Origin: Kalmusia sp. IMI 367209
Lineage: Eukaryota > Ascomycota > Dothideomycetes > Pleosporales > Didymosphaeriaceae
Length of the DNA: 64,000 bases
Direction: 5' to 3'
NCBI GenBank assembly: GCA_027946365.1
Contig: JAPEUQ010000009.1
Span: 1,116,001 to 1,180,000, forward strand
How positions within the stretch are numbered: the first letter of the stretch is position 1; each line of letters starts with the position of its first letter. Below, in pieces: positions 36,303 through 47,035 of this stretch. The notes under the pieces were generated by a model. The model had not been told where the DNA came from. It made no database searches and was given only the letters and a program-made list of their open reading frames with translations. The position numbers and the translations under genes are program-made.

Positions 36303-38265
36303 TTATTTGCCACGTCCAGTAGGAATCTGGAACGCAACAGCCGGCTCTCCATGCTGGAAAGCCTTGTCGATCCTGAAGAAGCCTTTCCGATCAAACTGGA
36401 ATATATCGTCCACCTTCAGTTCCGCCACGTTCAAGTCAGCCAACGCCTTGACCCTCGTCTCCGTCTTGGGGTTCAAGAAGTCCTCCAACTTGTCATCCTC
36501 CTCCAGCTTATCCTTCGTGATCAGGTAATCAAAATCAACCAGCTCGACCGGCACCAGATTCTGGTCCTTGGACAACCACGTGACTTTCTTGCTGGTCTTC
36601 TTGACATCGCCCTGCAAGTGGAGCTCGAGCTCGAGACCGGTTACGGTCTTGAGGCCGGAGGGCGAGGACAGCGGGTTGATTGAGTGGGAGATGGAGCGCA
36701 CGATGGCGTTGCCCCAGTTCATGAGGGTGATTTCCTCGTCTTGGACAAAGGATTGGGCATCCTCTTGCTCCATGATGATATCCTTGCTAAAAACGACCTT
36801 CTTCTTGCCAAGATTCGTGTACTTCGCATGCTTGTCCTTCTCCTCGGTGATGACGCCCTCGCGTGCTCCAATGACGGTAACAGGCACCTTTGCGGCCTCG
36901 GCAATGGCCGTGTACCGCGAGGCAACGGGGTCGATGTGCTTCTTATTTGTGGCCCAGAAGCTGAACCAGTCGAGGTTGACGATGTTCTTTGAGGGTCCCT
37001 GCTTAAGGATGAATTCGCGGAGGGCAGGCACGGTAACGCCGCGACGGCGGACACCGCGGATAGTGGGCATGCGCGGATCGTCCCAACCCCAAACGAAGCC
37101 CGTGTCAACGATCTTGGTGAGCTTGCGCTTGGAGAGAAGCGTGCGGACGAAGTTGAGGCGCGCGAAGCCCCAGTTGTACACGCCGCGCAGCTTGAGCGTC
37201 TTGATGAACCATTGGTACTGGGCATCACGGTCGTTGTACTCGGTTGTGCGAAGAGCGTGGGTGACGCCTTCGAGAGAGTCGACAATGGGGCAGCAGAAGT
37301 CGTAGGTGGGGTAGATCTTCCACGTGCTGCCCGTGCGGTGATGATCTTGAGGGTTGCAGCGATAGATGACGGGGTCGCGCATGGCTTTGTTCGGGTCGTC
37401 TACTGAAAGCTTTGCGCGGATGCACCACCTCAGGCCCTCCTCTGTGCCCTTCTTCATCTCCTCGAAGTGCGCCAGGTTGTCCTCGACTGCAGCATCGCGG
37501 CGCTCGCTGGGGATACCGTCCATGCGCTCCTGTCGCATCTTCTCTTGTAGCGTGTCATCGGCGTATGCAAATCCGTCCTTGATCATCTGCACGCAGATTT
37601 CGTACAGCTGGTCGAAGTAATCGCTGGTGTAGGACAGCTTGTCTGCCTTGATGCCCATCAGCGCTAGGTCCTCGATGATGGCGTCCTGGAACTCCTGCTT
37701 CTCTTTCGTCGGGTTCGTGTCATCGAAGCGTAGGATGAGGGTACCCTTATATTTCTCGTGCGCGAAGTAATCGTTGAGGAGGGCAGCCTTTGCGTGACCA
37801 ATGTGGAGGTAGCCTCTGCCATACTATTAACAAACATACAACATTTATGCGAATTTTGGACACTTACGAAGGCTCCGGCGGAAACCTGGTGACAATCCCT
37901 GTTCCGTCCCCAACATCCTGCAACCCGATATCATAGTTTGCCCCGTCATCTTTCTGCTTCTCCTCCTTAGACTTCTCCTTCGGCCGCTCAGGCAACACAG
38001 CCTGCTGTGGATACGCCTCCTCGATATATCTGAACCACCGACACAGGTTCGGCATCAAGTTCTGCTTGATATAGGCATGCGCCACGCGATTTCCGCGCAA
38101 TGTCTGCCATACTGTGGTATCCGCCTCAGTAAGCGTGTAGCCGACAATGTGCGAGCGCAGCGTAAGGTGAGCATCGAGCTCCCCGAGCGACGGCTCGATC
38201 TGCTTGAGGTTGAGAGGTTTAAGGGCCTCGGCGCGGTCCTGCCACTCTTTGATTTGCGCCTCCAT
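36303..38265 (-). CDS. GUS1: Cytosolic glutamyl-tRNA synthetase
   Basis: Charges tRNA-Glu with glutamate in the cytosol. Two exons (38265-37868 and 37815-36303; 52-nt intron, GTAAGT donor) give 636 residues. The N-terminal part is a GST-like domain (ELDAHLTLRSHIVGYTLTEA). The catalytic domain starts TRFPPEPSGYLHIGHAKAA, carrying the class I HIGH motif right after the splice junction (about residues 136-139). It continues HHRTGSTWKIYPTYDF and carries the KMSKS-equivalent SKRKL at about residues 361-365. The beta-barrel anticodon-binding region follows (NLVPVELVDFDYLITKDKLE). The N-terminal domain is shorter than in the yeast enzyme (about 130 versus 200 residues before the catalytic core). Met 38265 is chosen because the upstream frame lacks a plausible start and looks like leader. 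ArcI-type partner binding through the GST domain is known in yeast and inferred here. Confidence 0.95.
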
Positions 38266-38476
38266 GATGTCTTTCTTGAATTGTTGTTTTGTATGCTGGA
38301 AAGTGCTCAATGAGGGATTCGAATGAGTCTTGCGAAGATAACTTTTGGTGTTACGTTGTAGTGGGGTGGCTTGGCAGGACCCCGCCACTGCTGGCTGACT
38401 CAAGATTCAAAATACTCGTCAGACATTTAATCAAGGCCGTCACGAGACCAATTGACAAAGGCAAATCTCTCCCGCG

Positions 38477-38632
38477 ATGACTCGAAACTCAAACTTCTTC
38501 AAATTCTCATGCTCAGGCTGCCAAGCGCTATATTCTACAGACGAAGCCGCCACCAAAGCAAAACACCAAGAATGCTATGTCCCAAGAGACCCTTTACAAG
38601 CCAACGCCGTAGCATTACAAGTCGTAGAATAG
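38477..38632 (+). CDS. Possible zinc-finger-like microprotein (51 residues)
   Basis: ATG 38477 to TAG 38630-38632, a 51-residue frame. It reads FFKFSCSGCQALYSTDEAA, then KAKHQECYVPRDPLQ, giving C-x2-C-x15-H-x3-C. The spacing is like a C2HC zinc finger. It is divergent from GUS1 (start 38265), with about 210 bases between starts. Start context (CCCGCGATGA) is acceptable. No intron is needed. At this length an open frame can occur by chance; the Cys/His spacing is the only supporting evidence, and I do not recognise a family. Confidence 0.4.
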   Translation: MTRNSNFFKFSCSGCQALYSTDEAATKAKHQECYVPRDPLQANAVALQVVE

Positions 38633-38735
38633 AACCATAAATATGCATCGCTTTGCATGAACCAAGAAGCAGCAACTTTTCGCAGACATCTGTCAGCAAC
38701 ATACTATTACACCTTCGGACACCAGCGCCGCCGTG

Positions 38736-41700
38736 TCACGCGCACTCCCATTGCGCAAACACACACCATCTTGCGCTTCGATCTGCCAGTACCAGCCCAC
38801 GCCACGTGCCTTTCTCGCCAATTTTGATAACAGTCTCCCATGAGCTCCCATCACCGTCGCTCGTCCCGCTCATATGCTCACTTTTCCTCGTCAAGCGAAT
38901 GATCTTTCCTGATGGCGTCTGCACGGCTAGTTTGGCCGGCTTCATTGAGTTGCTGCCCGAGGAACTCGAGGATGCTTTGTGACGGGTTCGTGTAGTTCGA
39001 CCCCGACGCAGAGATACTCTGCATACTCATTGCTGAAGCTGGGCGAGCGAAGGGATTAGGCGACGCACGACCGTTGATTGCCGTACTCGGATCGGGGGAT
39101 CGGGTGAGCGAGGAAGGATGCTGGCGGACAGTGAAGACGAAAGTATTGTTGAGCGCAATGTTCGCACATTGCGGCTGAGCGACGTAAAGATCATGGCGTT
39201 GCGCATGTGGCGTAGGATGCAGAGTGACGAATGAGTAGGGAGGGTTGGTCCCTGTGTGGGTAATTGGGAGACCAAGAGCGAGAGAATGAGGATTTAGTTT
39301 ATTGGAGTGCTGCGAGTCGTTAGCAAAAGCATAGAAGTGGTTAGAAAAGAAGCTTACCATAAGACCACGAGGTCCAGCATACACCTTGAGCACACCATGA
39401 CCCTCATCACTCGGTAGCACTGCTTTCACAGTGTATCTTTTTTTGGCCTCCTATCCATTCCGCCTGTGCCAGCGCTGGCTTCCGGACGATGTCGCCGCTT
39501 TCGAAGTAGTCGCCGTCCGCATCCTGGGTGATCGCCCGTGCCTCTACTTCAGCGACACATTCTACATCTTCTGGGACGTCGATATGGATATGGGCCATCT
39601 CAAGGTTGTCCAGGTTCAGCAAGCTAGTATCGAATTCAGCCACGTGCAGCCGGTGCTTGAAGTAAATTGGTGTTGCGCAAGGTAATGCCATCAAAACATC
39701 ATGCGGTTGCGGTGGGCAGATGTGTTGTTGTTCCGGCAGCAAAGGAACGTGAGAATAGCAGATCTCCATTGGGCGCGCGAGGAAGTACCATGTCTCAGCG
39801 ACCTGAGAGCCGACATTGGAGTATTGGGCCCTCTTGGGATTGGTTGGTCCGGCCAGCGAACAGTCCATTATCCGCCATTCTCCTTCAACAATAACTGCAT
39901 TCCAGAAATGATTCGGCCTTGCAACGCTCTCCAGATCGAGTGGCTCTCCTGGCGTTTTGAGATACCCTCTCACGACTTCCGCGTGTAACCCAACGGATGC
40001 ACACATTTCCGCAACTATGACGGCAATCTCGTGAGAGCATCCCCGTTTGCTTTGCAGTACGTGGCGTGTATCAATCTCGCCCTCGAAATCGTCTTCCCAT
40101 GCTATACGTTCGCTGACCCAGGTGAAGATGGCTCGCAGACGCTGCACATCGCTCCTGTATGGCCTGCAGATGTAACCTTGTGCTAACGTTGCAGGTGTAG
40201 TTCCAAGAGGGATGCTGTTGACGAATCTTGCACTTTTGTCGACCAGCGATAGGTTGCATGCGCTGAAAGCAGTAGGTTCCGTAATTGGGAGTCCGTCCAG
40301 GCCTTCGTCTCCTTCTGCAGACTCGTACAAAATATCGACTGGGTTGATGACTGGTATATCCATCATCTGGCAGCGATCTGCGCGTTCCATTCTCTCGTTC
40401 TTGCTCAAAGAATTGGATCGATTGATATCTCGGCGAACCTGCACCCAGTCAACAGATCCACCCAATCCCATGTCTCGTGCAGCACTCGATTGAACAGTAT
40501 TTCCGCCTGTCGTGCCTGCCGGGCCTCGATCGTCTAGCCTGCTAGCAGCTCGGCTCGCTGCTCTGCTTGCTGCTCGACTAGCAGCCCGGGAGCCTGGCCT
40601 GCTGATGGTTCCCGAGGCAATGGTACTGCGTGCATTGGCGGCTTGCGTTTTTGCTGTGTCGATCATCTTTCTGAAAAACCCGCTCTTCCTTTTCTGAGGT
40701 TGCCTTAGCCCGCCTAATGGATCTGGTCCGTCTTGGATGGGTTGCTGCTCGTGACTGGATAGGGGGCGCTCTCGCGAGTCATGGCTGGAATGATAAGTGA
40801 CACCTGTGAAGGGCGATTCTGGTCGGTCATCGTCAAAGCCGAAGCCTTTGCCTGTATCTCTGGTTTCTATAACGCTCTTCGGCCTCTCTTTGGCGAATTT
40901 TTTGCGGTAGTAGCTTCCTGCACTGGTCGAGCTCATGTTCGTCGCAGAATGTCCAGACATCAGGCTTCGATTTGTACTACTACTCGTATGCGTTGTAGTC
41001 GTCGAATTAGTCTTCGTTGTAAAGGTCCTACCCAGAACGTTGCGCCCAATCTCATATGCTGATTTACGATGGCGAAGCGTCTTAGATCCTTTTCGCTCTA
41101 CATCTGGTTGTGTATCATCCATGGATGATCCTGGTCTGTTCTGGTATTTGGAGCTCTTCGGGGGTACAGCAGGCGGCGGGCCGGAAGGATCCGTGGGTAT
41201 GAAAAGTTCGTCATTCTTGCGACCTTCCTGTTGTTGCATTCGGCGCAGACGACTTTCCATTCGTTGCACGTAATTATGAACCTGAGGTGGTCCGTCATCG
41301 AAAGATGTTTGGTATGGATCGTCCACCTCGTCCTCTGGAAATCCGCCTTGGGAGCTGATGCCAATCGATGTTTGTGCACGCACTTTCCTTGCTGACGCCT
41401 TGTACACCTCATCGAACGCTTCGGGCGACCAGACACTTAGGGGTGTTGTCGGCTCATCGGGAGAGTTCCCACTTCTTGACATAGTCATATCCTGTAAAGA
41501 GGACATGACATCGTTCATTGCATTGGTTAAAGGTGACGGTGTGAAATTTCCCCGGGTTCCAGCTCGTGGATCGGGCGATGGGGGTGCCGGTGTATGGTAG
41601 CCATTGCGAGGCGGCGCGGGCGAGGGGGCTCTGCTTGGATCGTAGGCGACACGGTGTGGAGGTGGAGGAGGTGGAGGAGGCGAGTGTGCGTCTTGGTACG

Positions 41701-42599
41701 GCGAAGGTGACGGTCCTCGATCTACGGCATCTTGGTACGGTGATGGCGACGGGCCTCGGTCGTATGCGCGGTATTGAAATGAAGGAGCAGGAGACACGGC
41801 CCGCGAGTTTGATTGATATGGTATCGGCGGCGCAGGCGAGGGGGATCTTGAATAGGCTTGATAGTGAGTAGGCGGCGCTGGTGACACAGCCCGCGAGTGC
41901 GATTGGTATTGCACAGGAGGTGCTGGAGATGGAGATCGCGAGTATGCTTGGTAAGGAGCAGGTGATGGTGCGCGGGTATACGTTGGCCTTGTTGATGCCG
42001 GCCGGGGAGACACAGCACGAAGGTTTGACGGCCCTTTCGATGGCGCAGGAGAAGCTGTCTCACGGCTTTCGGTCGACGATCTTTTCATAGACGAATATGG
42101 CTTGTGCGTGCGCAAGCTTCCGTTCGGGCTCGGTGCGATGCCGCCAGCCTTCTCGATCTGCCGCGCTGCAGCAGCTGGATTGGGCGATTGTGCGGCCGCG
42201 TAGGCTGTGAAGGGCTTCCTGAATGTCTTGGCCTTCTGCGGCGTCTGCTTGATGGGTTGACCGCTGTTCTGCCGTGATATGCTGCCTGGGCCCGTCATGG
42301 GGCTCGTGTTGCGACTCCATGGCTGGAAGTCTTCGGGCAGCAGTTCGACGAAGTTGGATGGGAACAGCCCGACCATGCGCCTGTCTCGCTTCAGTCGTCC
42401 CATCCACCACGATCCATCACCGGCATTGAGGCATTCGATGAGGTCTCCTTCTATGAATCCCAGGTCGCGTTTAGTCTAGAGCGCAGTCAGCAGCGAGCAC
42501 ATTGTCGCTTCCATCTCAACTGACCTCTCCACCCCACGAGTATACAGCTTTGCACCAGCATGGAAAGCGTGTCGGGAGACCCGGGGCAGCTGGCGCCAT
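38736..42599 (-). CDS. CYK3: Cytokinesis protein Cyk3 (SH3 plus transglutaminase-like domain), with two apparent frameshifts
   Basis: Exon 1 (42599-42525) and exon 2 (from 42475) encode an N-terminal SH3 domain: FPCWCKAVYSWGGETKRDLG, DLIECLNAGDGSWWMGRL and GLFPSNFVELLPEDF. A long disordered region holds SPAPP/YQ repeats and an RAAS tandem. The transglutaminase-like core reads LQSKRGCSHEIAVIVAEMC, then NHFWNAVIVEGEWRIMDCSL, so Cys, His and Asp are all nearby, although the Cys may sit one residue off the usual slot. A 48-nt intron (39357-39310) is probable after GPRGLM. The C-terminus ends TWRGLVLADRSARWCVF, typical of Cyk3. Two single-base surpluses, in the plus-strand T7 at 39438-39444 and C4 at 39001-39004, break the frame. 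The family acts at the bud neck or septum in primary septum formation and actomyosin ring closure. Full length would be about 1,250 residues. Confidence 0.85.
40536..40592. repeat. 12-nt tandem repeat coding RAAS units in CYK3
   Basis: The minus strand encodes four or five successive SRAA/RAAS units (GSRAASRAASRAASR), produced by imperfect 12-base tandem copies. It lies in the disordered linker between the SH3 and transglutaminase-like domains and is a likely site of length polymorphism. Confidence 0.75.
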
Positions 42600-44571
42600 G
42601 GCCAATATGTGTGTAGAGCGATCGGATGATGGCTACTCGAGATTCATGCAGCGGCGGACGGCGTGGAACAACACCCGCGGAACATTCGTTCGTTCGTGGC
42701 AGCGAGTGGGCAGCGAAGAATACGCAACGAGTGGCGATTTCTCCAGCCGTAGCAATAACAAAAGCACGGGATGAATAGTGGGGGATGGGATGCGATAGTA
42801 GCGGTGCCAGGATGGAGCGCCAGCGACTGGGGTTTGTTGTTGGACTTCGTCCCCACAGCAACGCTAGCCAGGTCCATGCCAAGACCTAGAGCGGCTCACC
42901 ACGTCACTCGATACACCGCTCGCTCCCTTACTTTGCAACACCACTTCGAAACACGGTGCTGCCAGGTATAGCACGAGTCCCCACATAGACGGTCGCTAGA
43001 GTTAGCTGAAGTGCGTTGCTATGATTTGATCCCCAGGAGCACAAATGGCAAATGCGGCCCACGATACCACATCACACACCCAACGAGAAAAAGGATGAAC
43101 ATCAACGTATATCGCATAAGACAAAGTTACACTCACTCAGGTACTTTCTGACCACACAGTACCAGTACCAGTACACTAGTATGAGTCAACCAAAATGCTT
43201 GAAATTTCAGCAGTACTACAAACTGCTAGAGCCGCCCAATAACAAGTATAATTAATATCTCCTCTACTTAAGCTGGGTTGTAGATAACGCCACCAAGGCC
43301 CTAAAGTCAAAACGGCCTGACCCATGAATGATCGATGGCCTTCTAAAGTACAACTATAAGCACCGTTCCTTGTAATATCCTACTTGAGAAACTTCCCCTG
43401 TAAACCTGCCAATAATGGCGATACCAGCAAATCATCCTACTCCACACGCCGAAACGATGAATGATGCGTAGATCAATCTAGAAATAGCACGTGACCCAGG
43501 TTGGCTTGTTTCAGAATTGCAAAGCTGGGTAGGAAGGTCACAACAATGGGACGAGTTTGCATTTGGTCCTGATCGCGAGATCTATCAAGGAGTGTGTGCA
43601 TATATCATTGGGGCATTAGAGATACGCATGAAGGTATTTCAAAACTTCTAAATACGACGTATTCATCTTTGGCACTGAGCTTAGCATTATAAAGCATTGG
43701 GTTTCCGTACATCGCTAAGTGCATCGAGGAGGGCTCTGCGTGTGCACATGGGCTCTCTTCCTTCATCTAGTGTCTAGACTATCGACAGAATTTCGATCGA
43801 GCAGCGAACTCAGTGGCGCTGATTCATTGCTAACCAATCTTATCTAATCTTATCTCCATCTGATCTCCGACGATTCCCGCGAACCATGAGCTATCCGCAT
43901 GAACTACATTTCCCATGCACAATCCTCCTAAAACCTATATCTGAGTATTCCCGTCCCATCGGCTAATGCGGCTCTGTCGGCACGCTCAGATTGTGTGTCT
44001 GGACTGGTCCACGTCTCCTCATTCCGCGATAGACTGTTTCCTAGTGCCGATCCTCTTCATTTGCATAGTGAAACACGCGTTCTAGCTTTTCCACGAATCT
44101 TGGCCAATCTCGCCTGCCACAGCATCCTTCAACTTGTTCTCTATGATCAATCAGCCGGTGGCAGCAGTATGCGATCACTCAAAGAATATCGCACATTCCA
44201 GAGTCGCATCTAAAATACAAGCAGTATTCGCACGGTCACGCGTTCGTCAGACGCAGGCGCGCGTTTCGAAACAACTAATTCCTCCGACGCTATAGTAGCT
44301 GTCAAGCTTTTGCCCAGCGAGATGAAGGGCTCGCTAGGAGCTTAGTCCCCGCGGTGGGGAGTTTAATCTATATGATTACCCAGGGGCGTGGTCGTATAAC
44401 AGTCGAATGATGCCCTTCGTGGAGCGACTTGCAGCAATTTATCTAGCTGATTCGCTCTTTTCATCTATTTTCCTGTCATTCGTTGATTGCATTGTCGTTC
44501 TTTACACATTCTTTTCTCTGCCTGCTGTGCAGTTGTCTCTCGTTCCTTCGATTCAATTCTGAGCTTACGCT
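42600..44571. other. Divergent intergenic region of about 2 kb
   Basis: Lies between CYK3 (-) and the GH28 gene (+) and presumably contains both promoters. A (CAGTAC)3 repeat is at 43157-43174. No gene, tRNA or mobile element was recognised. Confidence 0.45.
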
Positions 44572-45954
44572 ATGCGCCTCTCCATCTTTCTGAGCGCCAT
44601 TGCGCTCCTCCCTTCTGCCTTTGCTCAACTCTCCGGCTCTGTCGGTCCAACGACTAAAACTGCTGCTAAGAGAGCGATCAAGACTTGCGATGTGACGAAG
44701 TATGGTGCCAAAGCAGATAAGACAACTGACATCGGGCCGCCGCTTGCATCTGCGTGGGCGGCATGCCAAAGCGGTGGCGTTGTGATCATTCCCAAGGGCG
44801 ACTACGCGATGAAGACGTGGGTGACGTTGAAAAATGGCAAGGGTGTTGCCATCCAGCTTGATGGTATCATCTACCGCACCGGCACGGATGGCGGCAATAT
44901 GATCATGATCCGAGACACTTCGGATTTCGAGTTCTACAGTTCGACTGGCAAAGGTGCTATCCAAGGTACGTCCGCTCCGAATCTCATAAACAATTTCTCT
45001 GACAAGTCATCCCCAGGTAACGGCTACGAGATCCATGCATCACAAGGCCAATGCGTCGGCGCACGCATCCTCCGTTTCTACAAAGTAACAAATTTCTCGG
45101 CCCATGACTTTGTCCTCGTCGACTCACCCATGTACCATTTCTCAATGGACACCTGCACCAGCGGCGAAGTATACAACATGGCCATCCGCGGCGGCGAATG
45201 GGGCTGCCTCGACGGTATTGACGTCTGGTCAAACAACATCTGGATCCACGACGTCATGGTGACCAACAAAGACGAGTGTGTTACTGTCAAGTCACCCGCT
45301 AAGAACATCCTCATTGAGAACATCTATTGTAACTGGAGCGGTGGCTCGGCATTTGGCAGCCTGGGTGCCGACACGGCCATCTCTCAGGTCGTGTACCGCA
45401 ACATCTACACGTGGAAGTCGAACCAGATGCTGATGGTCAAGTCATATGGCGGCAGCGGATACGTCGAAGACGTAGTACTAGAAAACTTCATTGGCCACAG
45501 CAACGCGTACTCCCTCGACATCGACCAGTACTGGTCCAGCATGAAGCCAGTCACTGGTAACGGCGTCCAGCTCTCCAACTTCACCATCAAGAACTGGAAA
45601 GGCACCGAATCCAATGGCGCATCGCGCGGCCCCATCAAGATCGCCTGTGCGGACGGCGCACCCTGCACCGATATCAAGATCTCTGATTTCGCCATGTGGA
45701 CCGAGACTGGCAGCAAGCAGTACTTGACCTGCCAGTCTGCGTACGGAAGTGGCGCATGCTTGAAGGCTGGAACGGGCAAGTCTTATGCGATGACCACCCT
45801 CACGCAGACTGCTGCTCCGAGCGGGTATACGGCCGCAACTATGGCTGCGGATTTGAAGGCGGCATTTGGCACGACAAAGAGTATTCCCATCCCAGCACTT
45901 CCCACGAGCTATTTCCCTGGCGTGAAGCCGATTAAATCTGTTATTGGAGCGTAG
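44572..45954 (+). CDS. Secreted GH28 rhamnogalacturonase-like pectinase
   Basis: Two exons (44572-44965, 45017-45954) with a 51-nt intron; the intron is a multiple of three and free of stops, so an unspliced frame also stays open. The product is 443 residues. A signal peptide ([19 protein letters not shown]) is followed by the right-handed beta-helix fold of family 28. Active-site strands read [18 protein letters not shown], then [13 protein letters not shown], then [11 protein letters not shown]. Use of KDEC and GSLG, rather than the DD and HG of polygalacturonases, matches the rhamnogalacturonan hydrolase branch. Further matches are [13 protein letters not shown] and [17 protein letters not shown]. 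The enzyme would cleave the GalA-Rha backbone of rhamnogalacturonan I outside the cell, fitting plant-litter or plant-host growth. Cysteines in the C-terminal part ([22 protein letters not shown]) probably form disulphides. The neighbour is another secreted protein, transcribed convergently. Confidence 0.93.
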   Translation: MRLSIFLSAIALLPSAFAQLSGSVGPTTKTAAKRAIKTCDVTKYGAKADKTTDIGPPLASAWAACQSGGVVIIPKGDYAMKTWVTLKNGKGVAIQLDGIIYRTGTDGGNMIMIRDTSDFEFYSSTGKGAIQGTSAPNLINNFSDKSSPGNGYEIHASQGQCVGARILRFYKVTNFSAHDFVLVDSPMYHFSMDTCTSGEVYNMAIRGGEWGCLDGIDVWSNNIWIHDVMVTNKDECVTVKSPAKNILIENIYCNWSGGSAFGSLGADTAISQVVYRNIYTWKSNQMLMVKSYGGSGYVEDVVLENFIGHSNAYSLDIDQYWSSMKPVTGNGVQLSNFTIKNWKGTESNGASRGPIKIACADGAPCTDIKISDFAMWTETGSKQYLTCQSAYGSGACLKAGTGKSYAMTTLTQTAAPSGYTAATMAADLKAAFGTTKSIPIPALPTSYFPGVKPIKSVIGA

Positions 45955-46455
45955 ATGTAGTCTTGTCTAACAAGAAGTAGAGGCTTGGGATGAGGAGAAT
46001 TTTATTCTTGTATATTCTGTTTCATGTATGTTGGATACATTGAATGCATTATCAGTGAGCGAGCTCACAAACTTAACTTATCATATATATAATCTATGGT
46101 ACTAGAACTATTATTCGACCGTGATAGACACAAGCAGATTGGACTTCTGCGTGCAACAGGGTGACAGACCGACGCTCTGTGTTAGTGAAGTAATTATTGC
46201 AGAACATGCGGTCAAAGTCAGTCCACGTGTGTAATGTACCATACCATGACTCGGCCTATCACATTTCCGCCGCATAATGTGGGAAGTCCAGTCATAAGCA
46301 TCAGCGAATCTTAACAACAAGTAATTGGGGTTTAGTTATTCACAGGTATATTTGAGTGACACGCTATATACATTTCTCATCACCAAACGACCGCGATTCG
46401 TCCATTATAAAAAATCCCATATAGACACTAAGTCTCATACGCATTACCTACGCGC
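45955..46455. other. Convergent intergenic region
   Basis: About 0.5 kb of AT-rich 3' flanks between the GH28 gene (+) and the small secreted protein gene (-). No coding signal was seen. Confidence 0.5.
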
Positions 46456-47035
46456 TTACGGGATAGCCAAGTCTGTCTCGCAGAAGATCTGAGACCAGCC
46501 CCTAAAGGTAGACGAAACATCGGAGCCTGAAGAACCGTGAGATTAGTATGGATCCACAAGCAGCTTTACCATGCCAACTTACATGTGTACGAGTCCGAGG
46601 TGTCAGTGTGGCAATGTCCAACAACGTTGCCATCCAAATCGACGATCGCTCCGTCGCGGTCTGCGTAGTAGGCTATATGCGGATCAGCAAATACCCTTGC
46701 CCCACGATGATCGATATCTTACTGTAGTGGCCATAGTCTTCATCATTCCACTCGACCAGCGTAGGGCTCACGCTGTCGGGGTCATCTATGGTACCGGTTG
46801 CCGAGCCGCAGTCATTGCAGCGCACGCCGTGCTTGTCGCCGCTGACATCGTCACTGCCGGTTCGCTGGACAGCGTTGAAGACATCGTCGCAACTAGGCGG
46901 CCCGGCAAGGAAGAGGAAACCATCGGTATCGGTCGGCTCAATGTTAAGATGGATTTGGGAGGCGTAGAGGTAGAAGTCGGCTAGGGCAGGAGTCATGAGG
47001 GCAGCGGTGGCTGCGAGGATGGAGAAGGCGTGCAT
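46456..47035 (-). CDS. Small cysteine-containing secreted protein, effector candidate
   Basis: Three exons (47035-46723, 46672-46583, 46526-46456) with 50- and 56-nt GT-AG introns give 157 residues; the exon sum is divisible by three. A clear signal peptide (MHAFSILAATAALMTPALA) precedes DFYLYASQIHLNIEPTDTDG. Six cysteines lie in the mature part (PSCDDVF, GVRCNDCG, GHCHTD, SYTC, IFCETD). Two apparent repeats of a DxDG theme occur (EPTDTDG, DLDGN). Exon 3 was found by joining in phase from the GTAAGT donor at 46582 and ends ETDLAIP. No enzyme domain is recognised. Small, secreted, Cys-containing proteins next to a pectinase fit an extracellular role, possibly host-associated, but this is inference from size and topology only. 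Confidence 0.8.

Noticed and set aside
44572..45954. Treating the GH28 gene as intronless
   Set aside because: The 51-nt insert has GTACGT and CCCCAG borders, is not family-like, and its removal restores QGNGYE.
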